A DNA stretch of 50,497 nt from Methylomonas koyamae (GTDB taxonomy: Bacteria > Pseudomonadota > Gammaproteobacteria > Methylococcales > Methylomonadaceae), in assembly GCF_006483455.1 (NCBI RefSeq), contig NZ_PPPU01000058.1:1-50497 (forward strand), written 5' to 3'. Each line of letters starts with the position of its first letter. The stretch's first letter is position 1. The translations under genes and the position numbers were made by a program. Below the pieces are notes generated by a model. It saw nothing but the letters and a program-made list of their open reading frames with translations, did no database searches and was not told the origin of the DNA. Shown here piece after piece: positions 17,037-25,900 of this stretch.

Positions 17037-19173
17037 TGAATTGTCTCAAAAAGACTTGGCGGATGCGCCGGTAAATCTGGGCCGCAATCGCTTCGCCACC
17101 ATGATTGATCCGCACGTAGGCGCGAGTGCCTATCGGCAGATTCGTCGGCGCCGAAAAATCCAAGTCGACCAAAAAGATTTTCTGCAGGGTTTGCATTGCT
17201 TGCTCGTCTTGCGAGTTGACCCGAATTCTGCCGCCGCCGGTGGTTGCCAATGCCGGGCTGGGCAGGGTATTCGTCGCCTCCGGCGCCAAACGGATGATGG
17301 TGGCAGGGTATTCCCGAAACGGTTCGCTGGCCAAGCGGACGCTGATTTGCGGGACGCGTTGGCGAATCAGGCCGATATCGTCCTGGGGGACCGCCATCCG
17401 GATCGTCGGGGCCTGCGAATCCAGAATGTAGCCGATCGGTTCGCCGTGTTTTAAAAAACTGCCCGGCAGATCATCGCCATCCGGCAACAGGATGTATCCG
17501 GATTTTGCGGCAGTGACGATCATGGCATTGGACTTTGCGTTCAAATGATCCAGTTCCGATTCGGCAACCCGCAGCGATTCTTTCAGAATTTCGGCTTTGA
17601 CTAAATCCGCTTCTCTCTCGGCCCGATATTGACTTTGCAATTCGGCGACCCTGGCACGGGCGATTTTGGTCTTTGCTTCTAACGCATCGTCATGCAGGTA
17701 GAGCAGCGCGTCGCCTTGATTGACCAATTGATTGGGTTTGACCAGTAGTTCGCCGACAAAACCATCTTGTTCGACTTTGATTTGGGCTTCATCCGGCAGC
17801 CATACGACGCCTTCCGCCAGCGTGTAATGCGGAATCGGCACAACGCCGATAAGTAATATCAAGCCCGTGGCCAAGCCGGCGGCGGTCAGCAGTGTTTTTT
17901 GTTTCTTTCGGCCGAGGGATGGGCTGGTCAAAACGAATTTTACCGCCCTGAACAAAGGCCAGCCGATTTGGAATAGTGCCATAGCGGAGGCGACGACTAT
18001 TCCCAGGGCAAAGAATTTTTCGGTCAAATAAATGCCGACAAACCATAGCATCGAAAGCCGGTAACTCAACGAAGCCAAGCTATAGACGACGAACCAGGCG
18101 GTTTCTCCCGGTGCCGAAGCCGGCGAAGCCACCTGGCGCAAATCGAATAGATAGCGCTGGAAAAAATACGGCCAAATTCGGCTCGAACGCTGGTAGAGAT
18201 TCGGAATGCCGAGCGCGTCTGCCAGGACGTAATAGCCATCGTACTTTAGGAGCGGATTGCCATTAAAGAATAACGATGAAACACCCCCGGTCAGCATCAC
18301 GTTGAAGCCGATATCCTGGACTACCCCGATTTCGCTGCCCAGAAATAAAAACAAACCCAGTGCCGCCAGAAACGATTCCACCAAAATACCGGCAGCACTG
18401 ATCAGAATCCGATCGAATTTGTTTCGCAAATGGTTCGCCGCGGAGACGTTGACATAGGGTACCGGCATGAACAGTAAGAAATTGATGCCCATCTCATGGA
18501 CTTCGCCACCCTTCAGTTTCAGCGCAAAACCGTGGCCGAATTCATGCGCAATTTTGATCAGTGGGTAAAGCAAGAACAGAATCAAAACGTTATACGGAGC
18601 TAACGCATTCAGTTCCAGGTGGTGAGCGATTGCCGCCGAATTGGCGGCGGCTTGCAACAGCGCGGCGAACACAACCAGCAACCAGACCAGACCGAATTTT
18701 GCATTGAACAAAATGGCGGCCTTGGCTGCGTGTCTGGCGAGAAACTCGTCGGGATCCCACAGCGCCAATTTCAATGACAGCGGGTTCAGCAGCCGTTGAT
18801 TGAGCTTGGTTTGATTCAGCCGGGCTTGGCGCTCGAACAGTTCTTCGGTGTTAACCAGGGCTTCGGTTTGCATCAAATCGGCCTGATGCAACTGGCCGAG
18901 CAACTGCACGATGTCCTGCTGGCTCGGAGCATAGTCGCCTAATTGGTGGTTCAGCGCATCAGCAATTTCCTGCACGCTGAGTTTGCCGTCCAACAGGCCG
19001 ATGAATTGATAGGCCAGGCTATTGAAGCGTTGATGGCGGCCGGTGTTGGTGTCTTCCAGGATGTACCAGATCAGTCCCCGATACTCATGGCGATGAATCT
19101 CGATATGGCTGTGCAGCCTGGGCCTGAGCTTGGCGACGCGGTACCAATGCGGGCTGAACATATTATCTGACAC
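17029..19173 (-). CDS. PqqD-like + M50 site-2 protease + HlyD-like adaptor fusion
   Basis: A protein of 714 residues with three parts. Residues about 10-105 resemble PqqD-type winged-helix domains (RFNSLAYQFIGLLDGKLSVQEIADAL), the fold that binds leader peptides in RiPP systems. The middle is a polytopic M50 metalloprotease with HEFGH near residue 210 and NPLLKYDGYYVLAD near 305, so the zinc ligands look intact. The last 260 residues after the final helix (LLTAAGLATGLILLIGVVP) are a HlyD/lipoyl-like periplasmic arm with a coiled-coil hairpin. It may recognise, cut and pass on an exported substrate. It starts 21 bases after the GAF-HlyD gene and overlaps the SecA-like gene by 8 bases. Family known; the combined role is inferred. 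Confidence 0.88.
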   Translation of the reverse strand: MSDNMFSPHWYRVAKLRPRLHSHIEIHRHEYRGLIWYILEDTNTGRHQRFNSLAYQFIGLLDGKLSVQEIADALNHQLGDYAPSQQDIVQLLGQLHQADLMQTEALVNTEELFERQARLNQTKLNQRLLNPLSLKLALWDPDEFLARHAAKAAILFNAKFGLVWLLVVFAALLQAAANSAAIAHHLELNALAPYNVLILFLLYPLIKIAHEFGHGFALKLKGGEVHEMGINFLLFMPVPYVNVSAANHLRNKFDRILISAAGILVESFLAALGLFLFLGSEIGVVQDIGFNVMLTGGVSSLFFNGNPLLKYDGYYVLADALGIPNLYQRSSRIWPYFFQRYLFDLRQVASPASAPGETAWFVVYSLASLSYRLSMLWFVGIYLTEKFFALGIVVASAMALFQIGWPLFRAVKFVLTSPSLGRKKQKTLLTAAGLATGLILLIGVVPIPHYTLAEGVVWLPDEAQIKVEQDGFVGELLVKPNQLVNQGDALLYLHDDALEAKTKIARARVAELQSQYRAEREADLVKAEILKESLRVAESELDHLNAKSNAMIVTAAKSGYILLPDGDDLPGSFLKHGEPIGYILDSQAPTIRMAVPQDDIGLIRQRVPQISVRLASEPFREYPATIIRLAPEATNTLPSPALATTGGGRIRVNSQDEQAMQTLQKIFLVDLDFSAPTNLPIGTRAYVRINHGGEAIAAQIYRRIRQVFLRQFSV

Positions 19174-19194
19174 GGCTGAACCTCTTCGGCGCTA

Positions 19195-20943
19195 TCACCA
19201 GGACCAAATCCACAGACGTAACCAAGCCAGCATTTCGTGACTCCAAATCCACAACCAGCTGGCGCGGCCGGTCTCGATTTTGCCGACGCCTTCCATGCCG
19301 GGCCTTAACAGCTCGGGGGCGTTTTCCAGACTGGCTTCGACGCGGAATATGTTTCTCCCGCTATCGGTCTTCGCCACGGCGGTGATTTTTTGGACCACCA
19401 GGCTGAACGTTTGACTCGGCATGCTTGCCAGCACCAACGAACCCTTTTGACCTTCGCGCACATACGAAATTGCGCTTTCATCGACTTTGAGGATGATGCG
19501 GTAACCTTCCAGCGGCGCGATTTTGAACAAGGTGCTGCCGCGATCCACCGGCGATCCCAGTTTTTGGCTCAAATCGCCCTCGATCACCACCCCATCGAAA
19601 GGGGCGGTCAAGACGATCTTTTGCAATTGCTGACGGGTAAGTTCCATTTCCGCGTCGGCCTGATCGATTTGAGCGCTAATCACCCGTACCTTGACCAGAT
19701 CGCCGCTGGACAATGCTTCGCGATATTCGCGGCGGAACTTCTGTAATTGGCCGTCCAGCTTATTCAATTCCAACTGCAGTTCGGCATCGTCCAGGCTTGC
19801 CATCACTTCGCCCTGGCGTACCGTATCGCCGGCGCGTACCGCGGCCGATTGCAAAAATCCGGAAATTGGCGCCGCGACCACACGTTGAATTTTGCCCTCC
19901 AGCACGGCGTCGGCCGTCACCCGAAAATCGCCGCGCAGTATCGAGGCAAGCAGCAGAAACACCAGCAGACCAACGCCGGTGAGCTTGAGCGCCAATCCTT
20001 TTAATCCGAAAAATTCTTTCAGGCCTTGCTTCAGACTAGCGCCCATCTTGGTCGTCAAGGCCTGCTCGTCGATTTTTTTGAGTGCCATGTAGGGCGCGAT
20101 CAAAGCCAGTGCCTGTTCGCACAGGCGGACGCTGCGGCTGTCGAAGGGGCGCTGTTCGCTACGCAAGAGTGTGACCGCGCCGATGAATTCGCCGCAATGC
20201 AGCATAGGTAGGGTCAATAACGAACCGTAACCGTACTTTCTCGCCACTTCCAGGTGAGCCCGTTGAATGATGGCCGAAACGGTGTTGGGCACTACCACGA
20301 TGCTATCCTGCTCGATCGCTTCATCCATCGCATCAGCGATCTTTTGCAGCAGATTCGTCTGCGGGTCGAGCTGTGCGTTGTGCGAAATAGCGACGACCTT
20401 GGTGTAATTGTCGTGAAATTCGCCAATGGCCACCCGCTCGCAATCCAAGGTCTGCGCCAGTTCCGTCGCCAGCCGAATCAGAACTTCAGGGTAGCTGTTC
20501 TGCTCCATGCAGCCGGCCAGCAGGTTGACGACCGCGGCGTAAAAATCGTCGCTCAACTGTGATTGGCCCTGAGCCAATTGCCACCATTGCACGCTTTGCT
20601 GCAACGTGTCGAAAACAGCTTGCTGACGCTCAACGGCTGAGTGTTGCAACTTGAGGGCGATTACGCCCAATAACGCAGAACCTACCACGACCGGCATGGC
20701 GAAAAAGTCGCAACGCGTTTCGTCCGGCTGCAACGCATCAATCATGCTAGCGGGTTGATTCGTCGCGAGTGCGCGCTGGCAAATCGGCGACAGATCGCCC
20801 GGCGTCGCGCCATCCGCAAGCCATTTCGCCACGGGTCGCATTTTTTTGGTGCCGGGCTCCAGCGCCATCAGGGCGGCGGCCTGCGTGTCCGGTACCTGTT
20901 GGCACAGGATGTTCAACCATTGCTGAGCGAAGCGGTTACTCAT
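19195..20943 (-). CDS. GAF sensor domains fused to HlyD-like periplasmic adaptor
   Basis: A protein of 582 residues. The N-terminal half is cytoplasmic with a degenerate GAF-like region (about 20-130) and a better GAF domain (about 150-290: LIRLATELAQTLDCERVAIGEF and GYGSLLTLPMLHCGEFIGAVTLL). One membrane helix follows (about 318-337), then a periplasmic HlyD arm with the lipoyl halves PISGFLQSAAVRAGDTVRQG and LTAPFDGVVIEGDLSQKLGS around a helical hairpin. It ends in an odd Trp-rich tail (ASWLWIWSHEMLAWLRLWIWSW) that could be a second membrane anchor. Joining a ligand-binding GAF to an export adaptor suggests that secretion is gated by an internal signal. It overlaps the HDOD gene upstream by 4 bases. 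Confidence 0.87.
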   Translation of the reverse strand: MSNRFAQQWLNILCQQVPDTQAAALMALEPGTKKMRPVAKWLADGATPGDLSPICQRALATNQPASMIDALQPDETRCDFFAMPVVVGSALLGVIALKLQHSAVERQQAVFDTLQQSVQWWQLAQGQSQLSDDFYAAVVNLLAGCMEQNSYPEVLIRLATELAQTLDCERVAIGEFHDNYTKVVAISHNAQLDPQTNLLQKIADAMDEAIEQDSIVVVPNTVSAIIQRAHLEVARKYGYGSLLTLPMLHCGEFIGAVTLLRSEQRPFDSRSVRLCEQALALIAPYMALKKIDEQALTTKMGASLKQGLKEFFGLKGLALKLTGVGLLVFLLLASILRGDFRVTADAVLEGKIQRVVAAPISGFLQSAAVRAGDTVRQGEVMASLDDAELQLELNKLDGQLQKFRREYREALSSGDLVKVRVISAQIDQADAEMELTRQQLQKIVLTAPFDGVVIEGDLSQKLGSPVDRGSTLFKIAPLEGYRIILKVDESAISYVREGQKGSLVLASMPSQTFSLVVQKITAVAKTDSGRNIFRVEASLENAPELLRPGMEGVGKIETGRASWLWIWSHEMLAWLRLWIWSW

Positions 20944-21812
20944 GGCGCTGAAGCTCCCTGATTCGCAATGAAATTCAGTGGGCAGAGCATTTGATAAACC
21001 TCATCGAGGTGCTGGGCTATTTCTTGCGCCACCACGTCTTTGGCGTTTTCCGGAATCGGGCCAAATTGGTCATCTTTGAATGGCTCGGCTGCAAGGGGTT
21101 TCGAAAAATGCTCCGGTGCGTTGAAAAGTTGTTGGGCGAAGTAGATCAGATAAGTCTCGTTCCGGTAGGGCGGTGCGCTGAGTTCAGGGTGCAGGTAGTG
21201 GCCGATAATGTGCGAATAGACTTCCGGCAAATGCCAAAGCCGCGTCAGCTCCGCTCCGAGCTGGCAATAATCAAAACCGAATATTTTGCGCTCTTGGGCG
21301 TCAATCGGCAGTCCCTGGTCGCGGCTGGTTAGCAATGCTTCGAGAGCTTGCTCCGGTGCTTTGACGAACATGGCGGCATGACCGATTTCAAGTAACAGGC
21401 CCAGCGTAAAAAAACGGTTTCCAGCCGGGACGTGACTGAGTCTGGCGATAGTTTGGCAGGCAATCCCCGATTCGATGGCCTGTCGCCAGAACTGGCGTAA
21501 ATCCAGTACCGGGCTGGGCATATTGCAAAAGGTGCGCATGCATAAGCTGCTCAACAACAAATCATGGAGTTGAATGGTACCGATCAGGCTGATCGCCTCG
21601 TCAAGATCTGCGGCCTGGCGCTTGAAGCCGAAGAACTCGCTGTTGGCGATGCGGATCATCCGGATGGCTAACATCGGGTCGGTTTGCAAGGCTTTAACGT
21701 AATCGTCGATTCTTGCGCCGGGTTTTTCCAGTAAAACCCGGATTTTCAGATAGACCTCGGGCATGGAAATCCTTTCGGCCAGATCGCATAGAAAACGCTG
21801 CTCGGCTCTCAT
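20940..21812 (-). CDS. HDOD domain signalling protein (second of a pair)
   Basis: A protein of 290 residues made almost wholly of an HDOD domain: LAERISMPEVYLKIRVLLEKP, a helical core with IRIANSEFFGF, ISLIGTIQLHDLLLSS, and the remnant catalytic segment LLLEIGHAAMF. The HD dyad is replaced, which is normal for this non-catalytic family. HDOD proteins act as regulatory partners in two-component, chemotaxis and cyclic-dinucleotide circuits. It lies 7 bases after its paralogue and overlaps the GAF-HlyD gene, so it is in the same operon. The two HDOD proteins are similar in length and order, and are probably an old tandem duplication. Confidence 0.87.
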   Translation of the reverse strand: MRAEQRFLCDLAERISMPEVYLKIRVLLEKPGARIDDYVKALQTDPMLAIRMIRIANSEFFGFKRQAADLDEAISLIGTIQLHDLLLSSLCMRTFCNMPSPVLDLRQFWRQAIESGIACQTIARLSHVPAGNRFFTLGLLLEIGHAAMFVKAPEQALEALLTSRDQGLPIDAQERKIFGFDYCQLGAELTRLWHLPEVYSHIIGHYLHPELSAPPYRNETYLIYFAQQLFNAPEHFSKPLAAEPFKDDQFGPIPENAKDVVAQEIAQHLDEVYQMLCPLNFIANQGASAP

Positions 21813-21819
21813 GTCGGAT

Positions 21820-22692
21820 TTAGTTCAACATAACCTTTTCCATCTCCCTGCAGACCTCCCGAGTCCGTTCGATGGCTTCTTCCAGTTGTTCCGCAGTGAG
21901 CCCTAAATCCTGCAGGGCGGTGGCGGTTTCATCGCCCGTTTGCGTTAGCCCGGCGCGAGCGAAAACAGCTCTTTCGGCACAGCGGTGTACCAGATGCAGC
22001 AACGCGGTTTCCTTATGGTAGGTTTCCGCGTGATCCGGAGTGGGTTGGTAATGAACGATATCCTGAAAATGTCCCGGCAATTGCCATTGAGCCATTAGCT
22101 TGGCGCCAATTTCGCCGTAATGCATTCCTAACAACTGTTCCTCGACCAAGTGCAGTTGCCGTTGGCCGGACCGGGCGCTTTCCAACGCGCGTTTGGCCAG
22201 TTCCGGTAACTTGGCATAGATCACCAAATGACCGATTTCGTGAAGCAAACCGATCACAAACAAACGCTCGCCTTGGGGGATTTTTAAATGACGTGCCAAT
22301 AATCGGGTCAATACCGCCGAGAACAAGCTGAAACGCCAGAATGCTTTCAATGGCACGATTTCGTTAGGCAGTTGCAAGGAGCCGATCGCGGAGGTTGCCA
22401 AGACCAAATCGTGCAATTGGCCGATACCCAGCATACTGACGGCTTGATTGAGGCTGCCGATTTTTCCGGGAAAGCCAAAAAAAGCGCTGTTGGCGACTTT
22501 AAGTACGGCGACCGTCAAATTGGGGTCGGAACTTACCACCTCGACAAATTGGTCGATATCGGACTTCGGATCGTCGATCAAGGTTCTGAGTCTTTGGTAA
22601 ATCTCCGGCAGGGAAATCAAGCCTTTGATTTCCTCTAATATTTTCTCAATCGCGCTGGCTTCAGAGGCGGGGGCGACGGGTTTAAGCAACAT
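21820..22692 (-). CDS. HDOD domain signalling protein (first gene of the six-gene cluster)
   Basis: A protein of 290 residues, an HDOD domain from about residue 15 to 215 (ISLPEIYQRLRTLIDDPKSD, LKVANSAFFGFPGKIGSLNQAV, GLLHEIGHLVIYAKLPE). The segment HEIGH replaces HD-type catalytic residues, so a regulatory rather than enzymatic role is expected. A C-terminal helix rich in Glu and Arg (LEEAIERTREVCREMEKV) may mediate contacts. It starts the minus-strand cluster, and the 269 bases upstream are shared with the divergent giant LEPR-XLL gene. A tandem paralogue follows after 7 bases. Confidence 0.88.
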   Translation of the reverse strand: MLLKPVAPASEASAIEKILEEIKGLISLPEIYQRLRTLIDDPKSDIDQFVEVVSSDPNLTVAVLKVANSAFFGFPGKIGSLNQAVSMLGIGQLHDLVLATSAIGSLQLPNEIVPLKAFWRFSLFSAVLTRLLARHLKIPQGERLFVIGLLHEIGHLVIYAKLPELAKRALESARSGQRQLHLVEEQLLGMHYGEIGAKLMAQWQLPGHFQDIVHYQPTPDHAETYHKETALLHLVHRCAERAVFARAGLTQTGDETATALQDLGLTAEQLEEAIERTREVCREMEKVMLN

Positions 22693-22961
22693 AATTCTCC
22701 AACACGGGCATTAAACAGTCGATCCAGAGTATAGAGGGTAAACGGGAAACTGTGCCGATGCGGTTGCCAAGACGGGGAGGGCCATTGCCGGGCAAGAGTC
22801 AAGGCCGGGTCGGCAAAGTGGCGGGCGATGCGGTTACGTTACCGATTACTCGTCTCAATCACAGACTGAATCTGCCGGAACGGCTAAACTCTGCCTATAT
22901 CTCGACAGCCGGACATTGATGGTGCCGGCTATTTTCAGTCTACCGGCGTGAGTTTGGGACT
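22693..22961. promoter_or_regulatory. Divergent promoter region between the HDOD operon and the giant surface protein gene
   Basis: These 269 bases must hold promoters for both directions because the genes diverge. The region is GC-rich, with several short repeats (CGGGCAAGAG, GCCGGGTCGGC), but I could not identify a convincing sigma-70 or sigma-54 promoter, riboswitch or palindromic operator. The shared location fits co-regulation of the substrate and its putative export genes. Confidence 0.5.
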
Positions 22962-25900
22962 ATGCATTCGAAATTGCGTCAAACACATTATCACTCCAAA
23001 CCGATTCTGGAGGAGTTGGAATCCCGGCAATTGTTTTCTGCCGGCGTCGAAGGTCTGCTCACCGAGCCGATGCTGGACCCGAACGCGGTCTATGCCAATG
23101 CCAATCCGGCGCCGGTCGCGGAAACCCAACAGCCGCCGGCACAGAATTCCGGCAATCAAGCTCCCCGCAATGAAATCGTATTTGTCGACACTCGCGTGGA
23201 CGGCTACCAGACGCTGCTCAACGATATCAAAAGCAGCGACGTCTCCGACCGCAACCTGGAAATCATTGCGCTGGATAGCAACAGTGACGGGATCCAACAA
23301 ATCAGCCAAGTTCTGGCCGAGCGGGACAACCTGGATGCGGTGCATATCATCTCCCACGGCAGCGACGGCAGCCTGGATTTGGGTAACAGCCAACTCAATT
23401 TCGACACCTTAATTCGGAACCAAACCGACATCAGCGCCTGGGGCGATTCGTTCAATCAAAACGGCGACATCCTGCTGTACGGCTGTAACGTCGCCGAAAC
23501 CCAGTTCGGGCAGAGCTTTGTCGACTATTTGGCCGGGATTACCAATACCGAAATCGCCGCATCGGCGGATGCTACCGGCAGCGCGGATTTGGGTGGCGAT
23601 TGGCAGCTGGAATATCAAACCGGAGAAATCGACACGCAAATTGCGCTTAGCGAAGCAGAGCAGAGCAACTGGGAAGGTTTGATGGCGGTTACCGCCAATG
23701 GCTCTATTTCATCGACCAATTCGACCAGTGCATCTAGTCTCACTTGGTCACATGGTGTCGCGACCGGGACCAATAGCGCATTGTTTGTGGAGATCGCTTT
23801 AGACGATCCAACTGTCAATGTTAACAGCGTGACGTACGGTGGAGTCGCGTTAACTCAAGTCGGCAGAAGCGCGAACAACCATGCTGTGGAAATTTGGACT
23901 TTGGTAAATCCCACTGTAGGTTCGGCTAATATAGTGGTTAGCTTGTCAGGCACGACCGGCGTAGCGGCAGGTGCAACAAACTACAACGGTGTAGCTCAAT
24001 CTACAGCCTATTACGGGTTTGTCGGTGCTAGCGGCACGGGCACCACGGCTTCCGTAACGGTAGCCAGCGCCAGTGGCGATCTGGTTATCGACTCTCAATA
24101 TTGGCAAGGCATACCTAGCGGCGGCGCCGTGGGAAGCGGTCAAACACTTCTGTGGCAGAGGCAAAATGCCGTGTTGACTGGCGGCTCAACCTCCGAAGCC
24201 GGAGCGGCCTCTGTGGTTATGAGCGGCAGCTTTTCGTCTTCCGCCCAATGGGAAATCGCGGCGGTGTCGATCAAGGCTGCATCAACTTGGGCGCCAACTA
24301 TCACCACCAGCGGCGGTTCGTTGGCCTATACCGAGAATGCTGCAGCGACCATTATCGATAGTGCTTTAACTGTCTCCGATGCTGACGGTTCTTATCTAGC
24401 CAATGCCACCGTCAGTATTTCCTCCGGTTTTGTCAGTGGCCAAGATACGTTGGCGTTTACCAACCAAAACGGCATCACCGGCAGTTGGAACGCCAGTACC
24501 GGCGTCCTGACCCTGACCGGCAACGCCAGCGCTGCCACTTACCAAACGGCATTGCGCAGTATTACTTACGTGAATTCATCGGATGCGCCGAGTACCGCGA
24601 CACGCACAGTCTCGTTCACGGTTAACGACGGCTCCTCCTCCAGTGCCACCGCAACCCGTAATATCACAATCACGGCAGTCAATGACGCACCGGTCAATAC
24701 CGTGCCCAGTGCCCAAACCACCAATGAAGACACGAACAAGGTGTTCTCATCGGCTAATGGCAATGCGATTACCATTGCCGATGTCGATGCCGGCGGTGCC
24801 AACAACGAAATTACCTTGACGGTAACCAACGGCACGCTGACTTTAGCCGGCACCACCGGCCTGACCTTTGTAGCCGGCGACGGCACGGCCGATGCCACCG
24901 TGACTTTCCGGGGCACGGCCAACGCTATCAACACCGCTTTAAACGGCCTAACCTATACGCCGACCGCGAACTACAACGGCAGCGCCACCTTGACCGTGTC
25001 GACCAAGGATTCAGTGTTATTGAGTCTGGATATCGACACCAGCCTGAAGGGCCGCTATACCTTCGATAACACCGGTGCGTTGGGCACCGACACTAGTCCG
25101 GCCGCCGCCTATAACGGTACTGTGGTCAACGGCACATCGGTTAACGACGCTACACGCGGCAATGTACTCAGTTTGGCTGGCGACGGTTATATCCAAACCA
25201 CCGGCCGTTACGGTGACTCGGCGAATGTTACGTTGGCCGCTTGGGTGAATGCCAGTAGCGTCGATACCAACGGAGGCGAAGTCATTTCGCTCGGCGATAG
25301 TGTCGCGGTTGGTTTAAACGGTAGCGGTCAGGTACGCGGCTTTTTCTACAGCGGCGGCACCTGGACAGAAACCGTTTATTCAACATCTATAGTAGGAACC
25401 GGCTGGCACCATTTGGCTTACTCGTTCAATGATGCCGGCAATGCGGCCACACTCTATGTTGACGGAGTACAGGTAGGCACATTAGGCACGACTGCCTCTA
25501 TCTCTTACACCTTGGGCGCAAATAGCTTTATAGGCAAACATGGCAACAACCTGACTACAGTTGATTTTTCCGGCAAGATTGACGATGCTCGGATCTACAG
25601 CCGTGCTCTCACGGCAGATGAAATCGCCACGCTGGCTTCCGATTTGACCAAAACCGACACCGATACGGTCGCGGTTACCGTGGCGGCAGTCAACGACGCC
25701 CCCAACGATCTTTACGCCATAAATGGCATGGCCGAATCCAGCCTAGTTGGTGTCTATGGCTTCAATAACCCATCCAGCCTGGGCCGCGACGATGCCGGCA
25801 ACAATGCGCCGATAACCTTCTACGGCAATCCGGGCCAGACCATAGGTCCCAGCGGCTCCGGCGCACTTGATCTAGCGGGCGGATCATCCGGGCAATATGG

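Noticed and set aside
22860-22900. Sigma-54 promoter or riboswitch upstream of the giant gene
   Set aside because: TGGC and TGC elements near 22820-22840 have the wrong spacing, and no known riboswitch core could be matched.
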